A stretch of DNA of 64,000 bases from Beroe forskalii. Lineage: Eukaryota > Ctenophora > Nuda > Beroida > Beroidae. The position numbers and the translations under genes were made by a program. The stretch lies in NCBI GenBank assembly GCA_011033025.1, contig WFMF01000268.1, positions 62,001 to 126,000 of the forward strand, written 5' to 3'. Each line of letters starts with the position of its first letter. The stretch's first letter is position 1. The notes below the pieces were generated by a model, which was not told the origin of the DNA, ran no database searches, and was given only the letters and a program-made list of their open reading frames with translations. Of the stretch, positions 21,532 through 43,200 are shown one piece after another.

Positions 21532-22581
21532 CAGGGCCGTAATTCTCAATTTCGAGTTGGGGGGGCTGGGCGAGCGAAGCGAGCCCAGGGAATGATTCCA
21601 GGGGCGGAGCCCCTGGCGGCAGGGGTCTGGGGGCGCAGCCCCCAGCGGGGTCCAGGGGCAGAGCCCCTGGCCGGGGGTTAGGGGGGCGGAGCCCCCCGGA
21701 AAATTTTTGGGTTTTTCAATGTCTGAGAATGAATTTTGGGCTACAGAAATGGGTAAGAATCGTGAAAATTATGAGTCGTATAAAATGGTACTTAAACAAG
21801 TCTTGAGCAATTTTTCATGTTAAAAAACCGTGTGCAGACATATTGTGCCTCATAATCACCCTTACCCAACTGATGACCCATTGTTAGCCCAGAGCACTTA
21901 CTTGTTTTATTAAGGCGTTAAATTAATATGAACATCATTGAATCTTTTTGACTTCCCCAAGATATGCCTGAGGCTGAAGGAGTCCTTGATTATTGAGAGC
22001 GGGCTCCAGATGGTGGACAGAGTGTCTCTTAACCATTGGACGAAACGGTCTGCCCAAAGTACACAAGCAAGGCACCCCACTCCGCCCCATCATAAGCATG
22101 ACCGGTGCATTCAGCCACCGTTTCGCCCAATGAGCCAATGGTTAGAAGACACTCTATCCTCCATCCGGAGCTCGCCCTCAATCATTAAATCTTTTTTATT
22201 CATTCGAGTTTGTCACTTGCATAAATCTATGGGCATGTTATGAGCATGATATGAGCACGATATTTAGTCATTCCTTTCCTTATTATTATTATTTTTGCCT
22301 ACTTACTATGGAGACATGGATTTATTACAGCACTTCTGTACTGTGGTTTGTAGATAAAAATACCATGATGAACCTACAAACTAGCATACATGAAGAGTTG
22401 ATATGATGTTGAAACCTTCACAATTGCGAATGATACATCAATATCATTCCCCATTCAATGAGCAAACTGTAAAGATCAGTAAATTTGGAAATTTTAATAG
22501 GGAGTTAGAATTTTTTTGAGTCAGTTCAAAAATCTTGGGGGGGCTTCAGCCCCCCTAGCCCCCCCGGGAATTACGGCCCTG
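21532..22581. mobile_element. Non-autonomous hAT-like DNA transposon, 1,050 bp
   Basis: Terminal inverted repeats CAGGGCCGTAATTC at 21532 and GAATTACGGCCCTG ending at 22581 are flanked by an exact 8-bp duplication, ACCGCCAG (21524-21531 and 22582-22589). Copy A has the empty site with one ACCGCCAG at 8014-8021. An 8-bp target duplication and CAGGG termini are typical of the hAT superfamily. Left subterminal DNA is packed with short GC-rich hairpins such as GGGGCGGAGCCCC. A large internal inverted repeat pairs about 21985-22050 with 22117-22188. The 101-codon frame at 21938-22243 spans that inverted repeat and shows no transposase motif. Confidence 0.9.
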
Positions 22582-22589
22582 ACCGCCAG

Positions 22590-23068
22590 CCAAGTGAACA
22601 GTGCACACTCCTTGGAGGGAGTTTTAAGCTGCTAAGTCAACAACTCAATTCAAGCGTTTTTAGTTCGGATCATAATTACAGAAATAAAATATTTCCTTGC
22701 GTTCGATTGAGCTATTAATGGAGCACAGTAAGATGTTGTATGAGGCATTTTCGGCCGTGTCAGTAGTCTTAATCCTATACTCTATTTCATCCATACAAGT
22801 CATCATTAGTCAGTTTGTTCGAAAAATTCTCAAATCGAGAAACAGGTGCGATAACGTATAGGAAACATGACACAAAATGACAACAAAACAAAAGAAACAT
22901 CAGCATTGATGACAACAATACAAAAGAAACAACAGCATTGATGTTGATGGCCCTTACCCGGGACATGGCCTAAAATTTTAAATGTACACTTTACTGAACC
23001 AGTGGCTAAGTCTGGATAGCTAAATGACAAATATATTTCAAGTAACAACCATTTATTTTTCTAGGCAG
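22590..23068. other. Intergenic sequence right of the hAT-like insertion
   Basis: Collinear with 8022-8489 of copy A. A short direct repeat of ACAA(C/T)A(A/C)AAAGAAACA(T/A)CAGC occurs near 22882-22935. No gene seen. Confidence 0.5.
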
Positions 23069-23577
23069 CATGGCTAGGATGGCATGATATGGCCAAGACG
23101 AGTTCCAGAGCCTACAAAACCAGTCGCAGAGTAATGACACGACTGTCTGACATGTGAGTCATCCTGTCATTTAGTTCTACTATCAGCTCTTTAAGTAATC
23201 AACTACCAACTGGGAATCATTGCTTCGTTGATTAGAGATGCTGAGAATATGTTCATAATTTTAGATGAAGTTACGTTATTTGATGATAATCATTTAAAGA
23301 GACTTAATTTCATGCGCTGATGGAGAGTGATTAGATCATGGTAAATTGATCGACTAGTCATCATGATCAAAAACATCTAAATTCTAAACTCCCGACTGAT
23401 ATTTTGAGTTCATGTCTCAAACCCGCGCTGTATATCTAACTATTTAAGGTACACATCTGATGCTATAGATATATGCTAATTGCTAACACTGATGTACTTA
23501 CATTTCCGAGAAGTTACCGCTCCTCCACAAACCATGCCCTCATGGAGGAGGCTATCCCTCATGAGCAGCATCGGATG
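23069..23577 (+). other. Two candidate small exons (copy B, open frame)
   Basis: 23069-23153 and 23511-23577 are the counterparts of 8490-9007. The joined frame stays open here: WLGWHDMAKTSSRAYK, then RLSDISYRSSTNHALMEE, then AIPHEQHRM|gtaatt. Copy A carries an extra C and would terminate. No start codon or downstream partner is identified, so these may be untranslated exons of the C2H2 gene. Confidence 0.35.
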
Positions 23578-23754
23578 GTAATTGTTTACATAATATACCC
23601 ATTACAATTGTCTGCATTGTTAACTATCGTGTTTGGAACACACATAACAGCAATGGGCTTACACAGCCTCCCCTGGCTCTCCCAGCTGTTAGCCAAGTAA
23701 GCAGCTCAGTTAGCCAGCCTGTTTATCCTAAATAAGGGGCTGTATTAGCTGAGC

Positions 23755-24222
23755 AGTTGTCTGTATTGTGAGCGGCACGTGATCTCCCATGCTTATGTCA
23801 CGTGATCACCTTAGCAACCTGCTTATAGCTCACGTGATACCTTCTCCTTCTACCAATATGGTATAAACCGTGGCATGAACGCCGCGAGATCGCGTTCCTC
23901 CCCCTCATTGGACGCTCAACAGACCGTCCTCCATTGTGATTGGCTGAGACGGCGGTCACGTGACACCCGCTATGTGGAGTGTGGTGCAGCAGCACTTGTG
24001 AGGGACAGCCATTGCTCCATCTCAGTAGTACCTACAGTTCTCAGCGGCCGAGTCTTCGTACATTGCGGCTGTTTTAGCGTTCTCCGAGCGTTTTGATCGG
24101 GTTTTCACCTCATTGTGCACACTCTCGTGTCATTGTATTGTACTGCTACTACACTTGTACACTGTAGTATTGTGCTCGTGGCTTGGTTATAGACTGTTTT
24201 AAGAGATACCTGCCGTGAGGTC
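23755..24222 (+). promoter_or_regulatory. Distal promoter of the C2H2 gene (copy B)
   Basis: Four CACGTG boxes, two inverted CCAAT boxes, TATAAA and the near X-box ATCACCTTAGCAAC are kept as in copy A. The core from the third E-box to the ATG is almost identical between copies, which supports function. Confidence 0.6.
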
Positions 24223-33881
<9,659 letters not shown>

Positions 33882-34306
33882 CAGCATGACTAAAGACGGT
33901 GCTCGCAGAGTAGGCGAGGGAAAGTGATGTCATTAAAAGGGGTTAAAGTGACGAATTGATGGCTCGAAAGCGCCTATTTTTTGTGCGCGTGCCGAATTTA
34001 CATTGTAACGAGCAATGACCTTTTTTATAATACGACATTCTATATCTTATTTTCGTAGGATTTCCAAACTTCAGATGTTATAATATTTATATAAGCCTTG
34101 TATTTAATTCCTAATTTATTTGAATTTTGTTTTTCAGTAGCATGTACTATTTTACGAATGCAGGTATTATTTGGAATTGGCGTGATGCAATTTAAGATAC
34201 GATTTGCTTTCAGCTTTGGCCCTTCTACTATTTTACAGAATTACTATACGACAGAATTGAATCATGGTATATTGCTGAGAGCTGTGCAGGGTATTGTACT
34301 TTTCTA

Positions 34307-34312
34307 AATAAA
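34307..34312 (+). terminator. Candidate polyadenylation signal of the C2H2 gene
   Basis: AATAAA about 425 bases after the stop at 33881, in an AT-rich 3' UTR and followed by a T-rich stretch. Confidence 0.55.
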
Positions 34313-35837
34313 ACTTTCTTTATATTTGTGAATTTTGCAATTGGCGCCGTTGAACTTGACAATGACAGTATTTATTGGTTTGTTGTGAAAGGATTTTTAG
34401 ATACTTCTTTATTGTGATAAGAGAACCGTGTGTTTGGTGCTTCTTGCAGCTCGTGTTATTTTAAATGTTTGCTCATTGTTTATTTGATTATGTGGCCTGT
34501 TAAGTATTAAATGGGAATTTGGAATATGCCTACATTTCTAAAATCCAATCTGAATGTGATGCTGCAGCAACAGTTATTTTTCATTGATATTTTGAATTTG
34601 ATCAAACCTTCTAACGCACATTTTGCGAGTTCTGAGATAGCTTTCTGAAATTTCCACACGACCACCATTTGAACGTACGTGACACTGATTTAACAGTAGT
34701 ACCTGTGTGCAGACACACGTTGATAATGATTTAAGGCATTGTGCCGCACGACTCGGAAATTTCAGAATGATTCTCATCTCGAAATTGCGGCACCTGTGCC
34801 TTAATTTTTGCCTATTAAGGCACGGTTTGCATCAGTTCTTCAGATAGAATTTTAATAAGCAGAGAAGAATTTTTGTAAATGATCTCCGATCATCATTGAA
34901 ACCATTTCTTAAAAACTTGTTTTAATTCCACGGTCAATGGCATTTCTAAAAGGTCAATATTTTTATTCTAATTAATTCCATTTAAGGTTCAACTTCAAGA
35001 TCTTAATTTATGATTCCTGAGAATGGCGAACAATTGCATATTGTGGGTAGACAAAAATAAAGTTGTCTTGATGAAAACAACCATCACTATTCTGGGTCTC
35101 CTATTGTTTTGCGTCTTTTTGTGTGAGTATTTCTTGCCAATATTTGTCACGTATCCCATGTTGCATGTCACATTAAAAATTAAATAGGGCGTATATTGAA
35201 TCATAAATATGTTTAAAGAATAAACTTCTCACTTTTTTCAATGGAGTCCCATGTCCAAGATGGACAGTCCAACTGGGATTACTCCCAGTTTCTCAGTTAT
35301 AGGTGACAACTGAATCGTTATAATTTTGAAAATTATGATAAGTACAATCATGTGGTTTTGATGCTTAAAGTTAATTCTCTCGATAACATATTGCCAATTT
35401 TCTCTTCAGTTGTTCTCTCAAAGATGCTAACTGATGATAGGTTCTCACTGTTCCATTTCTCGGTGTCTTGAACAAGTTTACCAGATTCTCGCCACTGTCA
35501 AAGGAGCATCTGCATACGAAAATGGATATTGAATTTGAAATGAGATTGCAGCGAAAGTGCCAGGAATTTTGACTTGAAGCGAAAAATAGAATGAAATATG
35601 TTTTAATTTTTAGCGGATTCAGAAATTTAATTTTCAAAATTTGTTAATCCTTCAATTTTAAATCTTATCTTATAGTTATACTTATATCTCCAAATAAAAT
35701 TGCGGTGCCATTTGAAATTAATAATATTACGATATACAACTACGGTTGAATGAATTTAAGAATTTCACTTGATAATGAAAAAAATCAATTTAAGTAATAT
35801 TGCAATTTTTAATTATTCTTTGCATCGTTTTTAATTA
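34313..35837. other. Intergenic AT-rich sequence
   Basis: Convergent intergenic space between the C2H2 and RFX genes. The short open frames have no credible protein. No RNA gene recognised. Confidence 0.5.
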
Positions 35838-36150
35838 GGGACCATCCATAAAGGACGTCCGCAAAATTTCGAACATTTTAGACCCCTCCATCCCCCCTTG
35901 TCCGCAAACGTCCGCATTTCAGAAACCCCTCCCTCCCCCCAGGACGTCCGCATTATCTTGAAAATCTTTTGGGTCTTCATTTCTTGGCCCGAATTTTCAC
36001 AATTTTCTAGTAAAATAACCTTCAAATCGATCAAAATTTCCATAAACTGCGAACGTCCGCATCTGGCCAAACACCCCCCTCCCCCCTATGTCCGCATTGG
36101 CCAGACTCCCCCCTCCCCCCTCATTGCGGACGTCCTTTATGGATGGCCCC
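35838..36150. mobile_element. PIF/Harbinger-like MITE, 313 bp
   Basis: Inverted termini GGGACCATCCATAAAGGACG and CGTCCTTTATGGATGGCCCC are flanked by TTA on both sides (35835-35837 and 36151-36153). A 3-bp TTA target and G-rich termini fit PIF/Harbinger-type Tourist MITEs. The interior repeats GTCCGCA with C-rich runs. No transposase. Confidence 0.8.
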
Positions 36151-36584
36151 TTATTTAATTTCTTATCTGAAATTTAGTATTTCGTTTCGTCGAATCAATG
36201 AAATTAATGAAGTTTTTGATTCTTATGATTTCTTGTTTTAGTTTTATAAACTATTCAACTAATTAGAATTAAGAAATTTGTGAATTTGCAGTTTACTTTT
36301 ATCTTAAAATTTCCTTAAAGTGTGGCGTCATATTATATGTGGTAGGTAAATAGGTATTCTGGTACTAGATATAATAGATGAAGCTTGGCATCGGATTAAA
36401 CGTTGAGACAAAAATACTACTAGTACTATTAGATATGCTACAAATACTAGGTTAAGTTACATAGTATGATAGGGTCAGCCTCAGCCGTTAATTTAAAATA
36501 AAAAATCGATTTTTGATGTGACATAACTATAAGTACAAAAAGATTAAGGTAGATATAAGAATAATGTATGTTATGAGCAGTGAG

Positions 36585-38180
36585 CGCAGCGCATGCATTC
36601 AGTGCCATTGTCAGAATGTCAGCTGTTCGACGCACGCGCTCAGTGCGTTCACTGTCAGCAGTGTGCACAAGCTCACTGTCAGCAGTGCGCGCACGCTCAT
36701 ACTGTCATGTCAGCAGTGTGCGCGCGCTCACTGCCAGCAGTTGCAGTGCTGCACGCGCTCACTGTCAGCAGTGTACACAAGCTCACTGTAAGCAGTATGT
36801 GTTGCGCGCACGCTCACTGTCAGCACTGTTCGCTCCGCGCACGCTCACTGTCGGCAGTGTGTGCTCCGCGCACGCTCACTGTCGGCAGTGTGTGCTCCGC
36901 GCACGCTCACTGTCGGCAGTGTGCGCTACGCGCACGCTCACTGTCAGCAGTGTGCGCTGTGCTCACTGTCAGCAGTGTGCGCTGTGCTCACTGTCAGCAG
37001 TGTGCGCTGTGCTCACTGTCAGCAGTGTGCGCTGCGCGCGCTCACTGCACTGCCAGCAGTGTGCGCTGCGCTTGCTCACTGTCAGCACTGTGCGCTGCGC
37101 ACGCTCACTGTCAGCACTGTGCGCTGCGCACGATCACTGTCAGCAGTGTGCGCTGCGCACGCTCACTGTCAGCAGTGTGCACTGCGCACGCTCACTGTCA
37201 GCAGTGTGCGCTGCGAACGCTCACTGTCAGCAGTGTGCGCTGCGCACGCTCACTGTCAGCAGTGCGCTGCGCACGCTCTCTGTAAGCAGTGTGCGCTGCG
37301 CACACTGCTGACGCACGCTCACTGTCAGCAATGTGCGCTGCGCACGCTCACTGTCAGCAGTGTGCGCTGCGCACGCTCACTGTCAGCAGTGTGCGCTGCG
37401 CACGCTCACTGTCAGCAGTGTGCGCTGCGCACGCTCACTGTCAGCAGTGTGCGCTGCGCACGCTCACTGTCAGCAGTATGCGCTACGCACGCTCACTGTC
37501 TGCTGTGTGCACTGCGCACGCTACCTGTCAGCAGTGTGCGCTGCGCACACTTACTGTCAGAAGTGTGCGCTGCGTGCGTTCATTGTCAGCAGTGTGCGTT
37601 GTGCCCGCTCACTGTCAGCAGTGTTCTTTGCGCGTGCTCACTGTCAGCAGTGTTCGTTGCGCGCACTCACTGTCAGCAATGTGCGCTGCGCGCGCTCACT
37701 GTCAGTAGTGAGCGCTGCGCGCGTTCACTGCCAGCAGTGTGCGCTGCGCGCGCTCACTGCCAGCAGTGTGCGCTGCGCGCGCTCACTGCCAGCAGTGTGC
37801 GCTGCGCGCGCTCACTGCCAGCAGTGTGCGCTGCGCGCGCTCACTGTTAGCAGTGTGCGCTGCGCGCGCTCACTGTCAGCAGTGTGCGCTGCGCGCGCTC
37901 ACTGTCAGCAGTGTGCGCTGCGCGCGCTCACTGTCAGCAGTGTGTGCTGCGCGCGCTCACTGTCAGCAGTGTGCGCTGCGCGCGCTCACTGTTAGCAGTG
38001 TGCGCTGCGCGCGCTCACTGTTAGCAGTGTGCGCTGCGCGCGCTCACTGTCAGCAGTGTGCGCTGCGCGCGCTCACTGTCAGCAGTGTGCGCTGTGCGCG
38101 CTCACTGCCAGCAGTGTGCGCTGTGCGCGCTCACTGTCAGCAGTGTGCGCTGCGCGCGCTCACTGTCAGCAGTGTGGATT
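36585..38180 (+). repeat. 29-bp minisatellite, about 55 units
   Basis: The unit is CGCTCACTGTCAGCAGTG followed by TGCGCTGCGCA. It contains two self-complementary cores, CACTG-TCAG-CAGTG and TGCGC-T-GCGCA. The left part (36585-37090) is degenerate; from 37700 onward a near-homogeneous GCGCGC subtype dominates. Because 29 is not a multiple of 3, one long frame cycles through all three readings, producing Cys/Ala/Ser-rich open frames of up to 329 codons that are not genes. Confidence 0.97.
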
Positions 38181-39732
38181 TTACAATGCAATGTCAAGTC
38201 AATCAAACCAAAATATCAGAGATAAAAATTATAAGTCACATATTTGTAATCCATACAATACAATTTAAATTACAAAACTCTCCAAAGCGAAATTTGTTAC
38301 TCAATATTTAATATCTATCGCAACATTCCTTTCCCTTAGCATTACAACAATCACTACAGTTTCTCGAACTCGAGTCTCCGAGCAAGAATTACGATATGTT
38401 AAAGCCAACTACAACTATAATTGAATATATATCTCGCCTGTATCTTAACAACAAAAACATTTTGAATATTTGAAAAACACGCGTCCTCTCCACATTATAA
38501 AATGCAGAGTAGTATCGAATACTAAAGCATCTTTTTGCAACTAAAGTTTCAGTAGGATACGCTTATAATATATGTAAGTAATAAAAGAGTAATAGTTAGG
38601 TGCAGAATTACTTTATCAATAAGCTCAATGTCACTATTACATTATTACAAATACTGTCGAACGTTTCCGAGAGAAATTGAACGTTTCGAGGGTTTAATTA
38701 AAAAGAAGAAACGTGACCAGATGCAATATATAATAAGCATAACATTAAAACTGATCTTTTTCTTATTGTAACATTTAAAATCTTTGTATTCCTAAAAGGG
38801 TCATCGATTATTAAAAGGGTTTCCGCAGATTAATTCTACAGTTTATAATCCTGGCCATTTGCCGGCATTATCATGCGAAAATTCATTGAAGACTCAAAAT
38901 GTGGGAAATATTAACGGTTAGAAAAATTATTTCATAGATATTTCTATAATTAATGCTGGTTTGATAAACTCGCTATCAAATCATATATAGCTCAATTAAA
39001 ACAGGGAATTTAATCTATGTTCTCTGACAACAATTGTCTCAAAATTACTTGATTCTTTTCACAACAGCTGTACCAATCCAAACGTATCGTTTCCAAATTG
39101 GTTGCCACAAAATTAATTATGTTCGACGTGCAGAACAGATAAAAATTATCATTATTCAATCGATACTTTTTAAGTACAGATATTTATCCATAAGTTAATT
39201 TTTATTTAGTATCCTGGCATGTAAAATGCAAATTGATGTAATTTGTTACTATTCTCATCACTTAGCTATCTTAAACTTTAACTGGGCCAACACAAAACTT
39301 ATAACCAAAAACCAATAAGTTTTAGGTCGAAATCAATCAAAGTGATAGTCAATTGAAGTTCGTGCTCGACCACTTCTCACCGCTGTCTTCCAGCAGTAGA
39401 AATATCTCTTTTTTCAGAAAGTGTGCTCAATAATAGATCACAATAACTATTAGTTACATAATTAATAATTATGCCAATTATGTTCTATCGTTATTGATAA
39501 GTATTGTAGAGTCATCGTGTGAAATAACATTACAAAAGTTAAAAAGACACTCGTAACAGAGCTCCTCACTCTCTTAGAGTTGGTGCTGTAATCTCTTCCG
39601 GATACACCAACTCCTTCGATCCTATCTGATTATATCACTGACATCTCATCATACCAATAAATACCATCACGAGCGTGAGGGATCACGCGTTACTTTCATC
39701 ACGCACACTCCAGAGATCACGTGATCTGCTGC
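38181..39732. other. Intergenic sequence / presumed RFX 3' UTR side
   Basis: AT-rich, no gene. The part next to 39733 should be the RFX 3' UTR, since the gene reads leftward. I could not fix a polyadenylation site. Confidence 0.5.
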
Positions 39733-40213
39733 TCACCCGAGACTCGTGGAGACGCACGGTCGCTTGGCAACGTGCTCATCTGACACGTCGTCGAAGGAAA
39801 ACGCGCTGCTGCCCGGGTCACGTGGTTCGATCTTAACTTGCACGTGGTCGTGAGGTGCGCCGCGCACGTGGTCGTCCCTTCCTCCGGATTTACCGTACGT
39901 CTTGACCGGTTCTTTGTTGAGATACTGAATGGTCTTGCCTGGGGTATCTATGTTTAGATAGACAGGATGTTAAGTATTGGGGCGAGGGAGGCAGACACAA
40001 TTCATTTCAGCTTCAAAAAGGGATTTTTGAGCACTAAGTGCCAAATGATTTAAAGCTTATAAACAGTTTGAAAAGGTGGCAACATGCTACTTACCGGTGT
40101 CAAGTGATGTCAGCTGGTGACTGTTGTCATCCTCCTCACTCTCAAAACTGTCATCATCATCTGCTTCAGTGTCACCGTACAGAGAACTCTGGTTCTGTGT
40201 GTTTCCCAAAACA
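39733..40213 (-). CDS. RFX C-terminal tail exons
   Basis: 40213-40095 encodes an acidic stretch ([16 protein letters not shown]) like the acidic tails of vertebrate RFX1-3. The last exon, 39947-39733, encodes [20 protein letters not shown] and ends [23 protein letters not shown] and VQVKIEPRD resemble short conserved or SUMO-type motifs (VKIEP fits psi-K-x-E). Confidence 0.85.
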
Positions 40214-43200
40214 CTGCAAGAATTATTCTGATAAGATCATCCAAAAACTCAAGTGAAAGAGTATTGTAAGTAAACTTTCCATCAGAATTTTTATCAGAAC
40301 TGTGGATACGATGTTAAGACCAGATCTCCTTAGAATTTTCAGTCATCTTGGTGCAGAGACTCCCGCTTTCCCAGTTAATTACCTGGGCTCCATCGGCTGA
40401 CTTTGTTCAGAAAACACTTGTTTTGAAGCTTCCTCGCACTTCTTTATCATTGTTTGGTGCAGGGTAATACACTGAAAATAAACAGAGAAATTCACAAAAA
40501 TGTTCAGAAAATGCGGTAGCAGCTAAAATGGGATTAATATGATAGAAAATTGAGCTAGTTGGCACTGATGAATATAGGGAATTTATGAAAACTCCAATGT
40601 TCTATTTCTAAAACATCCAGAAAGTTCGCCCACCTCTCCCATGACGACGACTGGGTCGGTGTTCCTGAACTTGGCAACTCTCTGCTCCACCAGGAAATAC
40701 ATGTACTCGTCGTACAGCAGCCGGATCAGGTGGAAACTCCCGAAACTACCCGCACTACGCAGGGTCAGGTCCCGGATCACCATCGAACTGAAATATACGG
40801 GTATAGTAATGGGACAAGGAGATAACAGTGGATAAAAATGGGATTGCGAAATCAAGTGTGTCACGGAATCTGGTAAAATATCTTAATCCAATGTCTAAAC
40901 ATGAGGTGAATCGTATGATTCATCAAGTTGATAGGTCAGCAATCCTTGAAGTTTCATGAACTCACCAGTAGAACGACCAGTTGAGGAGGAAGTTCTTTGC
41001 GTGTTGCGGGAAGTCAGGTTTATCATTGAACGGAGCCAGTCTCTGCTCCACCACGTTTTTCAGCCACGTGGCCCACCCCTCTAAACCTTGCTGCTGCTCT
41101 AGAGCTCCCTTGAAACTCTTCTCTAGCTCAGCCACTGTGGCGTCAGAACACCCACACACCCACGAGGCTTGCTCCTGGAGAATGGAGTGGTGAATTTTCT
41201 GAAGAATTCTGAGGTCTTAGTCAATGCAATGATTCTTGATGATCTTAAATTCCTACAATTATTTAGAACTGGTATTCGTGCCTTCAAGATAATCATGGGA
41301 TTAGAGCACCCCTGCTCACCTGTACATTAGTGAAGTCCACCCTGTTCAGATCAGCTAGCATCTGACTGATCTGCAGGGAGTTCTGGAGAACTGCCCGGGC
41401 TGCCTGGGCCAGATGGTTGAGGGAGGTGTAACGTCGGAGTGTCTGTGCAAATGCGTTAGCTGTCACGCACTGGAGAGGGAGAGAAGGTGAAATGAAGGAA
41501 AATATAGAATTTATGGGAGGGATAATAACGAAATCTTCATGAAGATCCTTTTGAATTCCTCAAATTGTACACAAATGTTCAAGGGGTTTTCAATTTAATG
41601 TTATGATAATCACCTTGACTTGTAGGAACTTGAGTGGAAGCCCAGAGAGGGCGTGCAGCATTACAGTTTCCATGTTCTTCGCAAAATTCCTTATCATTTG
41701 CGTGAGGGACCCTGGGAAACGTTGAAATCATTATGACTGCTATAAGCTTATAATTGGATTATACTTTGTTTGTCATACTTCAGTACTTTACAGGCCAATT
41801 CTCAAGGAGTCAAGGTTCATCTTCTGATTACTTTCTGATATCATTGAGTTATTGAGCTCAAGTTCCAATATCAGTGCCGAGTACATTCAATGAATGATAT
41901 CAAAACACTCCAATAATTGTTTACACTGACCAGGTATAGGGTGTAGAACATCTGGCATCACGATATCTATCAACATCTGGTAAACCGAGTAATCGATAAC
42001 TTTAACCCACTCATGAACCCATTCTAACTGACAGAGAGAGCGCAGAGTTTCCTTCGACACGTGTCTTTCTTCGGATATCGGACTGTAGAAAGGGATAATT
42101 ATAAAGTGAGAACATGTTATCCATAATGATACATGACGTGTACAATACAAGTGTGCAATACATGTGACTAAAACAGCTTAAAATGTACCAAAAAGGGGTG
42201 CGCGGACAAAACACCACCCGGACAAAACCCCACCTGGACATAACCCAACCTTAGAGCACAAATTGCGCGAAAGGGACGCCCGTGCGTAATCCTGTGAGGC
42301 AATGTTACGGTTAGGGTTAGGACATATGGTTCGCACGAACGTTCCCATCGCGCAATTTGTGCTCTAAGGTGGGGTTATGTCCGGGTGGGGTTTTGTCCGG
42401 GTGGGGTTTTGTCCTACCATCCAAAAAGGCGAGTTTAACTACAGCTGATATTTCAGCATGACATACGGTATGTTTATTGAAGTATCAAGGAGGCTTTTGC
42501 AACTCACATATCATCACACTCCACATTCGGTGATATGTGGCCATCTCTCTTCCTGAACTCGTTACACAACTTGGTTTTGTAGGAGTATGAGCACAGGTCA
42601 ACGCCTTGCCAAAACGACTGCCACAGTCCTTCAACCTCAGGGAAATTCAGCAGTCCGACAGCGTAAACAATTCCCTGCGAAAGATGGCAATGTAAGTTGA
42701 AAACAATAAACTTTGTAGGGACTAAACGAAATGATAGGACCAGCAAAATAACGACTAAATTAAACGGTAAAATAGGAAGCCCATGTATAAAATGGAGGCT
42801 TAACATGCGCGCGTTACCATAGAAATTTATCTACCAACTGCACACAGCATGGTCCTTTACGTACAAATATGCTCAAATTTTGCGTATAATTTTCGGAAGA
42901 CCCTTGCGCGCGTTGCTATGTACATCACTTACATGGCAACGGTAATGTACTACCTATACATCGATCAGGTGGTGGAAAAATGCGTACACTTATAATTGGT
43001 CGGACACACGCATAATTAAGTCTTTATCTATGAAGAGGCGGCAAAGCACTGTTAAACTATTATATCGTCTCATATCAAAAGTCAGATGACGAATTCGTTT
43101 GATTACTCATCACAGTTTAACACGATATCGCGAGAATGGTCGACTTGTATTTGATGAGTCATTTGATTTTAAACAATGTATACACTCGCTAGGAAAACTT

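Noticed and set aside
21938..22243. Possible transposase fragment inside the hAT-like element
   Set aside because: The frame crosses an inverted repeat and shows no hAT dimerisation or catalytic motif.
36585..38180. CRISPR-like array (29-bp repeats)
   Set aside because: There are no unique spacers, the units are head to tail, and the DNA is eukaryotic.
36580..38311. Cys/Ala-rich open frames of up to 329 codons
   Set aside because: They are readings of a 29-bp minisatellite in all three frames; no start context or exon structure.
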